Positions 1-12,300 of a stretch of DNA of 64,000 bases are shown one piece after another. The notes under the pieces are model-generated. The model was not told where the DNA came from. It worked only from the letters and a program-made list of their open reading frames with translations, and searched no databases. A program made the translations under genes and the position numbers. Within the stretch, counting starts at the first letter, position 1; each line of letters starts with the position of its first letter. Location of the stretch: positions 1,054,001-1,118,000 of the forward strand of contig NW_027478459.1 in NCBI RefSeq assembly GCF_051014685.1. The letters are read 5' to 3'. Source of the DNA: Ptiloglossa arizonensis. Taxonomy: Eukaryota > Arthropoda > Insecta > Hymenoptera > Colletidae.

Positions 1-177
1 GCAAGTCTGATACTCGAAACCATTAACTACTATGGCCTAGGGCAAAAATGCACATACCGTTGAAATCGGGCGAGTTTCTGCTTTCAGATGCAACAGGAAT
101 TTCTCGAGTTCGTCAATCCGTTCGCGAGATATGGGAGTTTGAAGTTAAGGAATGGTTGAGAAACCTTCAAAATTTTC
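1..177 (+). repeat. Reference satellite monomer (177 bp)
   Basis: This is a typical full monomer, used here to fix the phase. Landmarks in monomer coordinates are CCTAGG at 36-41, CTCGAG at 103-108, TCGCGA at 122-127, and the inverted repeat ATGGTT-GAGA-AACCAT at 152-167 (in this copy the right arm reads AACCTT). The consensus has about 57 A, 47 T, 40 G and 33 C. Two recurrent middle versions exist: AACTGGAATGG followed by AAAAGTACACACACCATTG, and AACTACAAAGG or AACTACTATGG followed by AAAAATACACATACCGTTG. Another common split is GATGCAACAGGAATTT versus GATGCAATAGGAAATT. I do not recognise the family by name. Confidence 0.95.
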
Positions 178-1753
178 GCAGGTCTGATACTCGAAACCAA
201 TAACTGGAATGGCCTAGGTCAAAAATACACGTACCGTTGTAATCGGGCGTGTTTCTGCTTTCAGATGCAGTAGGAAATTCTCGAGTTCGTCAATCCATTC
301 GCGAGATATGGTAGTTTGAAGTTAAGGAATGGTTGAGAAACCATCAAAATTTTCGCAAGTCTGATACTACAAACCAATAACTACAAAGGCCTCGGGGAAA
401 AATACACGTACCGTTGTAATACGGCGAGTTTCTACTTTCAGATGCAACAGGAATTTCTCGAGTTCGTCATTCCGTTCGCGAGATATGGGAGTTTGAAGTT
501 AAGGAATGGTTGAGAATCTATCAAAATTTTCGCAAGTCTGATACTCGAAACCAATAACTACAATAGCATAGGGGAAAAATACACATACCGTTGTAATCGG
601 GCGAGTTTCTACTTTCAGATGCAACAGGAATTTCTCGAGTTCGTCAATCCGTTCGCGAGATGTGGGAGTTTGAAGTTAAGGAATGGTTGAGAAACCATCC
701 AAATTTTCGCAAGTCTGATACTCGAAACCAATAACTACAATGGCCTAGGGGAAAAGTACACACACCATTGTAATTGTGGGAGTTTCTACTTTCAGATGCA
801 ACAGGAGTTTCTCGAGTTCGTCATTCCGTTCGCGAGATATGGGAGTTTGAAGTTAAGGAATGGTTGAGAAACCTTCAAAATTTTCGCAGGTCTGATACTC
901 GAAACCAATAACTGGAATGGCCTAGGTCAAAAATACACGCACCGTTGTAATCGGATGTGTTTCTGCTTTCAGATGCAGAAGGAAATTCTCGAGTTCGTCA
1001 ATCCATTCGCGAGATATGGTGGTTTGAAGTTAAGGAATGGTTGAGAAACCCTCACAATTTTCGCAAGTCTGATACTCGAAACCAATATCTACTATGGCCT
1101 AGGGCAAAAATACACGTACCGTTGTAATCGGGCGAGTTTCTGCTTTCAGATGCAACGGGAATTTCTCGAGTTCGCCAATCCGTTCGCGAGATATGGGAGT
1201 TTGAAGTTATGGAATGCTTGAGAAACCATCAAAATTTTCGCAAGTCTGATACTCGAAACCATTAACTACTATGGCCTAGGGCAAAAATGCACATACCGTT
1301 GAAATCGGGCGAGTTTCTGCTTTCAGATGCAACAGGAATTTCTCGAGTTCGTCAATCCGTTCGCGAGATATGGGAGTTTGAAGTTAAGGAATGGTTGAGA
1401 AACCTTCAAAATTTTCGCAGGTCTGATACTCGAAACCAATAACTGGAATGGCCTAGGTCAAAAATACACGTACCGTTGTAATCGGGCGTGTTTCTGCTTT
1501 CAGATGCAGTAGGAAATTCTCGAGTTCGTCAATCCATTCGCGAGATATGGTAGTTTGAAGTTAAGGAATGGTTGAGAAACCATCAAAATTTTCGCAAGTC
1601 TGATACTACAAACCAATAACTACAAAGGCCTCGGGGAAAAATACACGTACCGTTGTAATACGGCGAGTTTCTACTTTCAGATGCAACAGGAATTTCTCGA
1701 GTTCGTCATTCCGTTCGCGAGATATGGGAGTTTGAAGTTAAGGAATGGTTGAG
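1..1753 (+). repeat. 7-mer higher-order repeat (1239 bp period)
   Basis: Bases 1-514 and 1240-1753 read as identical by eye, an offset of 1239 = 7 x 177. The shared block has distinctive variants: CCATTAACTACTATGG, a TTGAAATCGGG version, GATGCAGTAGGAAATT, and GATACTACAAACC. After 1753 the second copy diverges (GAGGAACC versus GAGAATCT). A related monomer recurs near 7082. The first unit may begin before the window. Confidence 0.85.
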
Positions 1754-4700
1754 GAACCATCAAAATTTTCGCAAGTCTGAAGCTAGAAACCAATAACTAC
1801 AATGGCCTAGGGGAAAATACACATACCGTTGTAATCGGGCGAGTTTCTGCTTTCAGCTGCAACAGGAATTTCTCGAGTTCGTCAATCCGTTCGTGAGATA
1901 CGGGAGCTTGAAATTAAGGAAGGTTTGAGAAACCATCACAATTTTCGCAAGTCTGATACTCGAAACCAATAACTGGAATGGGCTAGGGGAAAAGTACGCA
2001 CACCCTTGTAATCGGGCGAGTTTCTACTTTCAGATGCAACAGGAATTTCTCGAGTTGGTCAATCCGTTCGCGAGATATGGGAGTTTGAAGTTAGGGAATG
2101 GTTGAGAAACCATCACAATTTTCCCAAGTCTGATACTCGAAACCAATATCTACTATGGCCTAGGGCAAAAATACAAGTACCGTTGTAATCGGGCGAGTTT
2201 CTGCTTTCAGATGCAATAGGAAATTCTCGAGTTCGTCATTCAGTTCGCGAGATATGGGAGTTTGAAGTTAAGGAATGGTTGAGAAACCATCAAAATTTTC
2301 GCATGTCTGATACTCGAAACCAATAACTACAAAGGCATAGGGGAAAAATGCACATACCTTTGTAATCGGGCGAGTTTCTACTTTCAGATGCAACAGGAAT
2401 TTCTCGAGTTCGTCATTCCGTTCGCGAGATATGGGAGTTTGAAGTTAAGGAATGGTTGAGAAACCATCAAAATTTTTGCAAGTCTGATACTCGAAACCAA
2501 TAACTACAAAGGCATAGGGGAAAAATGCACATACCTTTGTAATCGGGCGAGATTCCACTTTCAGATGCAACAGGAATTTCTCGAGTTGGTCAATCCGTTC
2601 GCGAGATATGGGAGTTTGAAGTTAGGGAATGTTTGAGAAACCTTCAAAATTTTCGCTGGTCTGATACTCGAAAACAATAACTACAACGGCCTAGGGGAAA
2701 AGTACACACGCCATTGTAATCGGGCGAGTTTCTACTTTCAGGTGCAACAGGAATTTCTCGAGTTCGTCAAACCGTTCGCGAGATATGGGAGTTTGAAGTT
2801 AGGGAATGGTTGAGAAACCATCACAATTTTCCCAAGTCTGATACTCAAAACCAATATCTACTATGGCCTAGGGCAAAAATACACGTACCGATGTAATCGG
2901 GCGAGTTTCTGCTTTCAGATGCAACAGGAATTTCTCGAGTTCGTCAATCCGTTCGCGAGATATGGGAGTTTGAAGTTATGGAATGCTTGAGAAACGATCA
3001 AAATTTTCGCACGTCTGATACTCGAAACCAATAACTACTATGGCCTAGGGCAAAAATGCACATACCGTTGAAATCGGGCGAGTTTCTGCTTTCAGATGCA
3101 ACAGGAATTTCTCGAGTTGGTCAATCCGTTCGCGAGATATGGGAGTTTGAAGTTAGGGAATGGTTGAGAAACCTTCAAAATTTTCGCTGGTCTGATACTC
3201 GAAACCAATAACTACAATATCATAGGGGAAAAATACACATACCGTTGTAATCGGGCGAGTTTCTACTTTCAGATGCAACAGGAATTTCTCGAGTTCGTCG
3301 ATCCGTTCGCGAGATGTGGGAGTTTGAAGTTAAGGAATGGTTGAGAAACGATCAAAATTTTCGCAAGTCTGATACTCGAAACTAATAACTACAAAGGCCT
3401 AGGGGAAAAATACACACACCATTGTAATCGGGCGAGTTTCTACTTTCAGATGCAACAGGAATTTCTCGCTTTCGTCAATCCGTTCGCGAGAAATGGGAGT
3501 TTGAAGTTAAGGAATGGTTGAGAATCTATCAAAATTTTCGCAAGTCTGATACTCGAAACCAATAACTACAATAGCATAGGGGAAAAATACACATACCGTT
3601 GTAATCGGGCGAGTTTCTGCTTTCAGATGCAATAGGAAATTCTCGAGTTCGTCATTCAGTTCGCGAGATATGGGAGTTTGAAGTTAAGGAATGGTTGAGA
3701 AACCATCAAAATTTTCGCATGTCTGATACTCGAAATCAATAACTACAAAGGCATAGGGGAAAAATGCACATACCTTTGTAATCGGGCGAGTTTCCACTTT
3801 CAGATGCAACAGGAATTTCTCGAGTTCATCGCTCCGTTCGCGAGATATGGGAGTTTGAAGTTAGGGAATGCTTGAGAAACCATCAAAATTTTCGCAAGTC
3901 TGATACTCGAAACCAATATCTACTATGGCCTAGGGCAAAAATACACGTACCGTTGTAATCGGGCGAGTTTCTGCTTTCAGATGCAACAGGAATTTCTCGA
4001 GTTGGTCAATCCGTTCGCGAGATATGGGAGTTTGAAGTTAGGGAATGGTTGAGAAACCTTCAAAATTTTCGCTGGTCTGATACTCGAAAACAATAACTAC
4101 AACGGCCTAGGGGAAAAGTACACACGCCATTGTAATCGGGCGAGTTTCTACTTTCAGGTGCAACAGGAATTTCTCGAGTTCGTCAAACCGTTCGCGAGAT
4201 ATGGGAGTTTGAAGTTAGGGAATGGTTGAGAAACCTTCAAAATTTTCGCAGGTCTGATACTCGAAACCAATAACTACAAAGGCATAGGGGGAAAATGCAC
4301 GTACCTTTGTAATCGGGCGAATTTCCACTTTCAGATGCAACAGGAATTTCTCGAGTTCGACATTCCGTTCGCGAGATATGGGAGTTTGAAGTTAAGGAAT
4401 GGTTGAGAAACCTTCAAAATTTTCGCAGGTCTCATACTCGAAACCAATAACTGGAATGGCCTAGGTCAAAAATACACGCACCGTTGTAATCGGATGTGTT
4501 TCTGCTTTCAGATGCAGAAGGAAATTCTCGAGTTCGTCAATCCATTCGCGAGATATGGTAGTTTGAAGTTAAGGAATGGTTGAGAAACCCTCACAATTTT
4601 CGCAAGTCTGATACTCGAAACCAATATCTACTATGGCCTAGGGCAAAAATACACGTACCGATGTAATCGGGCGAGTTTCTGCTTTCAGATGCAACAGGAA

Positions 4701-5700
4701 TTTCTCGAGTTCGTCAATCCGTTCGCGAGATATGGGAGTTTGAAGTTATGGAATGCTTGAGAAACCATCAAAATTTTCGCAAGTCTGATACTCGAAACCA
4801 ATAACTACTATGGCCTAGGGCAAAAATGCACATACCGTTGAAATCGGGCGAGTTTCTGCTTTCAGATGCAACAGGAATTTCTCGAGTTGGTCAATCCGTT
4901 CGCGAGATATGGGAGTTTGAAGTTAGGGAATGGTTGAGAAACCTTCAAAATTTTCGCAGGTCTGATACTCGAAACCAATAACTGGAATGGCCTAGGTCAA
5001 AAATACACGTACCGTTGTAATCGGGCGTGTTTCTGCTTTCAGATGCAGTAGGAAATTCTCGAGTTCGTCAAACCGTTCGCGATATATGGGAGTTTGAAGT
5101 TAGGGAATGGTTGAGAAACCATCACAATTTTCCCAAGTCTGATACTCGAAACCAATATCTACTATGGCCTAGGGCAAAAATACACGTACCGATGTAATCG
5201 GGCGAGTTTCTGCTTTCAGATGCAACAGGAATTTCTCGAGTTCGTCAATCCGTTCGCGAGATATGGGAGTTTGAAGTTATGGAATGCTTGAGAAACCATC
5301 AAAATTTTCGCAAGTCTGATACTCGAAACCAATAACTACTATGGCCTAGGGCAAAAATGCACATACCGTTGAAATCGGGCGAGTTTCTGCTTTCAGATGC
5401 AACAGGAATTTCTCGAGTTGGTCAATCCGTTCGCGAGATATGGGAGTTTGAAGTTAGGGAATGGTTGAGAAACCTTCAAAATTTTCGCTGGTCTGATACT
5501 CGAAAACAATAACTACAATGGCCTAGGGGAAAAGTACACACACCATTGAAATCGGGCGAGTTTCTACTTTCAGGTGCAACAGGAATTTCTCGAGTTCGTC
5601 AAACCGTTCGCGAGATATGGGAGTTTGAAGTTACGGAATGGTTGAGTAACCATCAAAATTTTCGCAAGTCTGATACTCGAAACCAATAACTACAAAGGCA
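1754..5700 (+). repeat. Satellite with overlapping 3-, 8-, 10- and 20-mer duplications
   Basis: There is no gene here. A block with CTCGAAAACAATAACTAC and ACACACGCCATTG occurs at 2655 and 4071 (offset 1416 = 8 x 177). Another with TATGGAATGCTTGAG and TTGAAATCGGG occurs near 3009, 4779 and 5310 (offsets 10 and 3 monomers). The GATGTGTTTCTGC / GATGCAGAAGG monomer at 886 recurs at 4425 (20 monomers minus 1 bp). The units overlap instead of forming one clean HOR, which suggests several rounds of unequal exchange. Confidence 0.8.
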
Positions 5701-5703
5701 TAC

Positions 5704-6061
5704 GGGAAAAATACACATACCTTTGTAATCGGGCGAGTTTCCGCTTTCAGATGCAACAGGAATTTCTCGAGTTCGTCAATCCGTTCGCGAGATATGGGAG
5801 TTTGAAGTTTAGGAATGGTTGAGAAACCATCGAAATTTTCGCATTTCTGATGCTACAAACGAATAACTGGAATGGCCAAGGGGAAAAATACACATACCTT
5901 TGTAATCGGGCGAGTTTCCGCTTTCAGATGCAACAGGAATTTCTCGAGTTCGTCAATCCGTTCGCGAGATATGGGAGTTTGAAGTTTAGGAATGGTTGAG
6001 AAACCATCGAAATTTTCGCATTTCTGATGCTACAAACGAATAACTGGAATGGCCAAGGGGA
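5704..6061 (+). repeat. Adjacent near-identical monomer pair
   Basis: The stretch from about 5704 to 5884 is repeated essentially unchanged 177 bp later (5881-6061), including the rare variants TTTCCGCTTTC, GAAGTTTAGG, CATCGAAATT, CGCATTTCTG and ATGCTACAAACG. Neighbouring monomers elsewhere usually differ at many sites, so this is probably a recent single-monomer duplication. The same rare variants reappear near 8660 in the 15-mer partner. Confidence 0.8.
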
Positions 6062-9000
6062 AAAGTACACACCCCATTCTAATCGGTCGACTTTCTTCTT
6101 TCAGATGCAACAGGAATTTCTCGGGTTCGTCAATCCGTTCGCGAGATATGGGAGTTTGAAGTTAAGGAATGGTTGGGAAACCCTCAAAACTTTCGCAAGT
6201 CTGCTACTCGAAACCAATAACTACAAAGGCCTCGGGGAAAAACACACATATCTTTGTAATCGGGCGAGTTTCTAATTTCAGATGCAACACGAATTTCTCG
6301 AGTTCGTCAATCCGTTCGCGAGATATAGCAGCTTGAAGTTAAGGAATGGTTGAGAAACCATCAAAATTTTCGCAAGTCTGATACTCGAAACCAATAACTA
6401 CAATGGCCTACGGGGAAACAACACACACCATTGTAATTGTGGGAGTTTCTACTTAGAGATGCAACAGGAATTTCTCGAGTTCGTCATTCCGTTCGCGAGA
6501 TATGGGAGTTTGAAGTTAAGGAATGGTTGAGAAACCTTCAAAATTTTCGCTGGTCTGATACTCGAAACCAATAACTGGAATGGCCTAGGTCAAAAATACA
6601 TGTACCGTTGTAATCGGGCGTGTTTCTGCTTTCAGATACAATAGAAAATTCACGAGTTCGTCAATCAATTCGCGAGATATGGTAGTTTGAAGTTAAGGAA
6701 TGGTTGAGAAACCATCAAAATTTTCGCAAGTCTGATACTCGAAACCAATAACTACAATGGCCTAGGGGAAAAGTACACACACCATTGTAATTGTGGGAGT
6801 TTCTACTTTCACATGCAACAGGAATTTCTCGAGTTCGTCATTCCGTTCGCGAGATATGGGAGTTTGAAGTTAAGGAATAGTTGAGAAACCATCAAAATTT
6901 TCGCAAGTCTGATACTCGAAACCAATAACTACAAAGGCATAGGGGAAAAATGCACGTACCGTTGTAATCGGGCGAGTTTCTGCTTTCAGATGCAACAGGA
7001 ATTTCTCGAGTTCGCCAATCCGTTCGCGAGATATGGGAGTTTGAAGTTATGGAATGCTTGAGAAACCATCAAAATTTTCGCAAGTCTGATACTCGAAACC
7101 ATTAACTACTATGGCCTAGGGCAAAAATGCACATACCGTTGAAATCGGGCGAGTTTCTGCTTTCAGGTGCAACAGGAATTTCTCGAGTTCGTCAATCCGT
7201 TCGCGAGATATGGGAGTTTGAAGTTAAGGAATGGTTGAGAAACCTTCAAAATTTTCGCAGGTCTGATACTCGAAACCAATAACTGGAATGGCCTAGGTCA
7301 AAAATACACCAACCGTTGTAATCGGGCGAGTTTCTGCTTTCAGATGCAACAGGAATTTCTCGAGTTCGCCAATCCGTTCGCGAGATACGGGAGTTTGAAG
7401 TTAAGGAATGGTTGAGAAACCATCAAAATTTTCGCAAGTCTGATACTCGAAACCAATAACTACAATGGCCTAGGGGAAAAGTACACACACCATTGTAATT
7501 GTGGGAGTTTCTACTTTCAGATGCAACAGGAATTTCTCGAGTTCGTCAATCCATTCGCGAGATATGGTAGTTTGAAGTTAAGGAATGGTTGAGAAACCAT
7601 CAAAATTTTCGCAAGTCTGATACTCCAAACCAATAACTACAAAGGCCTCGGGGAAAAATACACGTACCGTTGTAATACGGCGAGTTTCTGCTTTCAGATG
7701 CAATAGGAAATTCTCGAGTTCGTCATTCAGTTCGCGAGATATGGGAGTTTGAAGTTAAGGAATGGTTGAGAAACCATCAAAATTTTCGCAAGTCTGATAC
7801 TCGAAACCAATCACTACAAAGGCATAGGGGAAAAATGCACATACCTTTGTAATCGGGCGAGTTTCTACTTTCAGATGCAACAGGAATTTCTCGAGTTCGT
7901 CAATCCGTTCGCGAGATGTGGGAGTTTGAATTTAAGGAATGGTTGAGAAACCCTCAAAATTTTCGCTGGTCTGATACTCGAAACCAATAACTGGAATGGC
8001 CTAGGGGAAAAATACACACACCGTTGTAATCGGGCGAGTTTCTGCTTTCAGATGCAATAGGAAATTCACGAGATCGTCAATCCATTCGCGAGATATGGTA
8101 GTTTGAAGTTAAGGAATGGTTGAGAAACCATCAAAATTTTCGCAAGTCTGATACTCGAAACCAATAACTACAATGGCCTAGGGGAAAAGTACACACACCA
8201 TTGTAATTGTGGGAGTTTCTACTTTCAGATGCAACAGGAAATTCTCGAGTTCGTCATTCCGTTCGCGACATATGGGAGTTTGATGTTAAGAAATGCTTGA
8301 GAAACCATCAAAATTTTCGTAAGTCTGATACTCGAAATCAATAACTGGAATGGCCTAGGGGAAAAGTACACACACCATTGTAATCGGGCGAGTTTCTACT
8401 TTCAGATGCAACAGGAATTTCTCGAGTTCGTCAATCCGTTCGCGAGAAATGGGAGTTTGAAGTTAAGGAATGGTTGAGAATCTATCAAAATTTTCGCAAG
8501 TCTGCTACTCGAAACCAATAACTACAAAGGCCTAGGGAAAAAGTACACACACCATTGTAATTGTGGGAGTTTCTACTTTCAGATGCAACAGGAATTTCTC
8601 GAGTTCGTCAATCCGTTCGCGAGATATGGGAGTTTGAAGTTTAGGAATGGTTGAGAAACCATCGAAATTTTCGCATTTCTGATGCTAGAAACGAATAACT
8701 GGAATGGCCAAGGGGAAAAGTACACATCCCATTCTAATCGGTCGACTTTCTACTTTCAGATGCAACAGGAATTTCTCGGGTTCGTCAATCCGTTCGCGAG
8801 ATATGGGAGTTGGAAATTAAGGAATGGTTGGGAAAACCTCAAAACTTTCGCAAGTCTGCTACTCGAAACCAATAACTACAAAGGCCTAGGGGAAAAACAC
8901 ACATATCTTTGTAATCGGGCGAGTTTCTAATTTCAGGTGCAACAGGAATTTCTCGAGTTCGTCAATCCGTTCGCGAGATATAGGAGCTTGAAGTTAAGGA

Positions 9001-9375
9001 ATGGTTGAGAAACCATCAAAATTTTCGCAAGTCTGATACTCGAAACCAATAACTACAAAGGCCTACGGGGATACTACACACACCATTGTAATTGTGGGAA
9101 TTTCTACTTTCAGATGCAACAGGAATTTCTCGAGTTCGTCATTCCGTTCGCGAGATATGGGAGTTTGAAGTTAAGGAATGGTTGAGAAACCTTCAAAATT
9201 TTCGCTGGTCTGATACTCGAAACCAATAACTGGAATGGCCTAGGTCAAAAATACATGTACCGTTGTAATCGGGCGTGTTTCTGCTTTCAGATACAATAGG
9301 AAATTCACGAGTTCGTCAATCCATTCGCGAGATATGGTAGTTTGAAGTTAAGGAATGGTTGAGAAACCATCAAAA
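6016..9375 (+). repeat. 15-mer higher-order repeat (2655 bp period)
   Basis: The block about 6016-6720 matches about 8671-9375 at an offset of 2655 = 15 x 177. Shared diagnostic variants include CATTCTAATCGGTCGAC, GGTTGGGAAA, GTCTGCTACTCG, ACACATATCTTTG and GATACAATAG. The TGA usual at the end of the monomer is changed in one monomer of each copy, which produces an accidental 82-codon open frame in both (6027-6275 and 8682-8930). These frames are satellite read-through, not genes. Confidence 0.8.
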
Positions 9376-12300
9376 TTTTCATAAGTCTGATACTCGAAAC
9401 CAATAACTACTATGGCCTAGGGCAAAAATGCACATACCGTTGAAATCGGGCGAGTTTCTGCTTTCAGATGCAACAGGAATTTCTCGAGTTCGTCAATCCG
9501 TTCGCGAGATATGGTAGTTTGATATTAAGGAATGGTTGAGAAACCATCAAAATTTTCGCAAGTCTGATACTCGAAACCAATAACTACAATGGCCTAGGGG
9601 AAAAGTACACACACCATTGTAATTGTGGGAGTTTCTACTTTCAGATGCAACAGGAATTTCTCGAGTTCGTCATTCCGTTCGCGAGATATGGGAGTTTGAA
9701 GTTAAGGAATGGTTGAGAAACCATCAAAATTTTTGCAAGTCTGATACTCGAAACCAATAACTACAAAGGCATAGGGGAAAAATGTACATACCTTTGTAAT
9801 CGGGCGAGTTTCCACTTTCAGATGCAACAGGAATTTCTCGAGTTCATCGTTCCGTTCGCGAGATATGGGAGTTTGAAGTTATGGAATGCTTGAGAAACCA
9901 TCAAAATTTTCGCAAGTCTGATACTCGAAACCAATAATTACTATGGCCTAGGGCAAAAATGCACATACCGTTGATATCGGGCGAGTTTCTGCTTTCAGAT
10001 GCAACAGGAATTTCTCGAGTTGGTCAATCCGTTCGCGAGATATGGGAGTTTGAAGTTAGGGAATGGTTGAGAAACCTTCAAAATTTTCGCTGGTCTGATA
10101 CTCGAAACCAATAACTGGAATGGCCTAGGGCAAAAATACACGTACCGTTCTAATCGGGCTTGTTTCTGCTTTCAGATGCAACAGGAATTTCTCGAGTTCG
10201 TCAATCCGTTCGCGAGATATGGGAGTTTGAAGTTAAGGAATGGTTGAGAAACCTTCAAAATTTTCGCTGGTCTGATACTCGAAACCAATAACTGGAATGG
10301 CCTAGATCAAAAATACACATACCGTTGTAATCGGGCGTCTTTCTGCTTTCAGATGCAATCGGAAATTCACGAGTTCGTCAATCCATTCGCGAGATATAGT
10401 AGTTTGAAGTTAAGGAATGGTTGAGAAACCATCAAAATTTTCGCAAGTCTGATACTCGAAACCAATAACTACAAAGGCCTCGGGGAAAAATGCACGTACC
10501 GTTGTAATAGGGCGAGTTTCTGCTTTCAGATGCAATAGGAAATTCTCGGGTTCGTCAATCCGTTCGCGAGATATGGGAGTTTGAAGTTAAGGAATGCTTG
10601 AGAAACCATCCAAATTTTCGCAAGTCTGATACTCGAAACCAATAACTGGAATGGCCTAGGTAAAAAATACACGTATCTTTGTAATCGGGCGTGTTTCTGC
10701 TTTCAGATGCAACGGAAATTTCTCGAGTTCGTCAATCCGTTCGCAAGATATGGGAGTTTGAAGTTAGGGAATGGTTGAGGAACCATCAAAATATTCGCTG
10801 GTCTGATACTCCAAACCAATAACACGAATGGCCTAGGGGAAAAGTACACATACCATTGTAATCGGGCGAGTTTTTACTTTCAGATGCAACAGGAATTTCT
10901 CGAGTTCGTCAATCCGTTCGCGAGATATGGGAGTTTGAAGTTAAGGAATGGTTGAGAAACCATCAGAATCTTCGCTGGTCTGATACTCGAAACCAATAAC
11001 TGGAATGGCCTAGGGGAAAGGTACATCCACCATTGTAATCGGGCGAGTTTCTACTTTCAGATGCAACAGGAATTTCTCGAGTTCGTCAATCCGTTCGCGA
11101 GATTAGGGAGTTTGAAGTTAAGGAATGGTTGAGAAACCATCAAAATTTTCGCAAGTCTGATACTCGAAACCAATAACTACAAAGTCATAGCGGAAAAATG
11201 CACATACCTTTGTAATCGGGCGAGTTTCCACTTTCAGATGCAACAGGAATATCTCGAGTTCGACATTCCGTTCGGGAGATATGGAAGTTTGAATTTAAGG
11301 AATGGTTGAGAAACCATCAAAATTTTCGCAATTCTGATGCTAGAAACCAACAACTACAGTGGCCTAGGGGAAAAATACACATACCGTTGTAATCGGGCGA
11401 GTTTCTGCTTTCAGATGCAACAGGAATTTCTCGAGTTCGTCAATCCGTTCGCGAGAAATGGGAGTTTGAAGTTAAGGAATGGTTGAGAAACCACCACATT
11501 TTCGCAAGTCTGATCCTCGAAATCAATAACGGCAAAGGCCAAGGGGAAAGATACACATACCGTTGTAATCGGACGAGTTTCTACTTTCAGATGCAACAGG
11601 AATTTCTCGAGTTCGTCAATTCGTTCGCGAGAAATGGGAGTTTGAAGTTAAGGAATGGTTGAGAAACCATCAAAATTTTCGCAAGTCTGTTACTCGAAAC
11701 CAATAACTACTATGGTCTAGGGCAAAAATGCGCATACCTTTGTAATCGGGCGAGTTTTCACTTTCAGATGCAACACGAATTCTCGAGTTCTTCATTCCGT
11801 TCGCGAGATATGGGAGTTTGAAGTTAAGGAATGCTTGAGCAACCATCCAAATTTTCGCAAGTCTGATACTCGAAACCAATAACTGGAATGGCCTAGGTCA
11901 AAAATACACATATCTTTGTAATCGCGCGTGTTTCTGCTTTCAGATGCAACAGAAATTTCTCGAGTTCGTCAATCCGTTCGCAAGATATGGGAGTTTGAAG
12001 TTAAGGAATACTTGAGAAACAATCAAAATTTTCGAAAGTCCGATACTCGAAACCAATAACTACAATGGCCCAGGGGAGAAACACACATACCGTTGTAATT
12101 GGGAGAGTTTCTACTTTCAGATGCAACAGGAATTTCTCGAATTCGTCAATCCGTTCGCGAGATATGAGAGTTTGAAGTTAGGGAATGGTTGAGGAACCAT
12201 CAAAATATTCGCTGGTCTGATACTCCAAACCAATAACCCGAATGGTCTAGGGGAAAAGTACACATACCATTGTAATCGGGCGAGTTTTTACTTTCAGATG

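Noticed and set aside
6027..6275. 82-codon open frames (also 8682, 14780, 17966, 41999, 43945) as possible repeat-protein genes
   Set aside because: 177 is 59 codons, so a frame stays in phase from monomer to monomer. The consensus frame is open except for one TGA at monomer 157-159, and these frames appear wherever that TGA is mutated. They are ordinary satellite monomers with no start context and no conservation beyond the DNA repeat.
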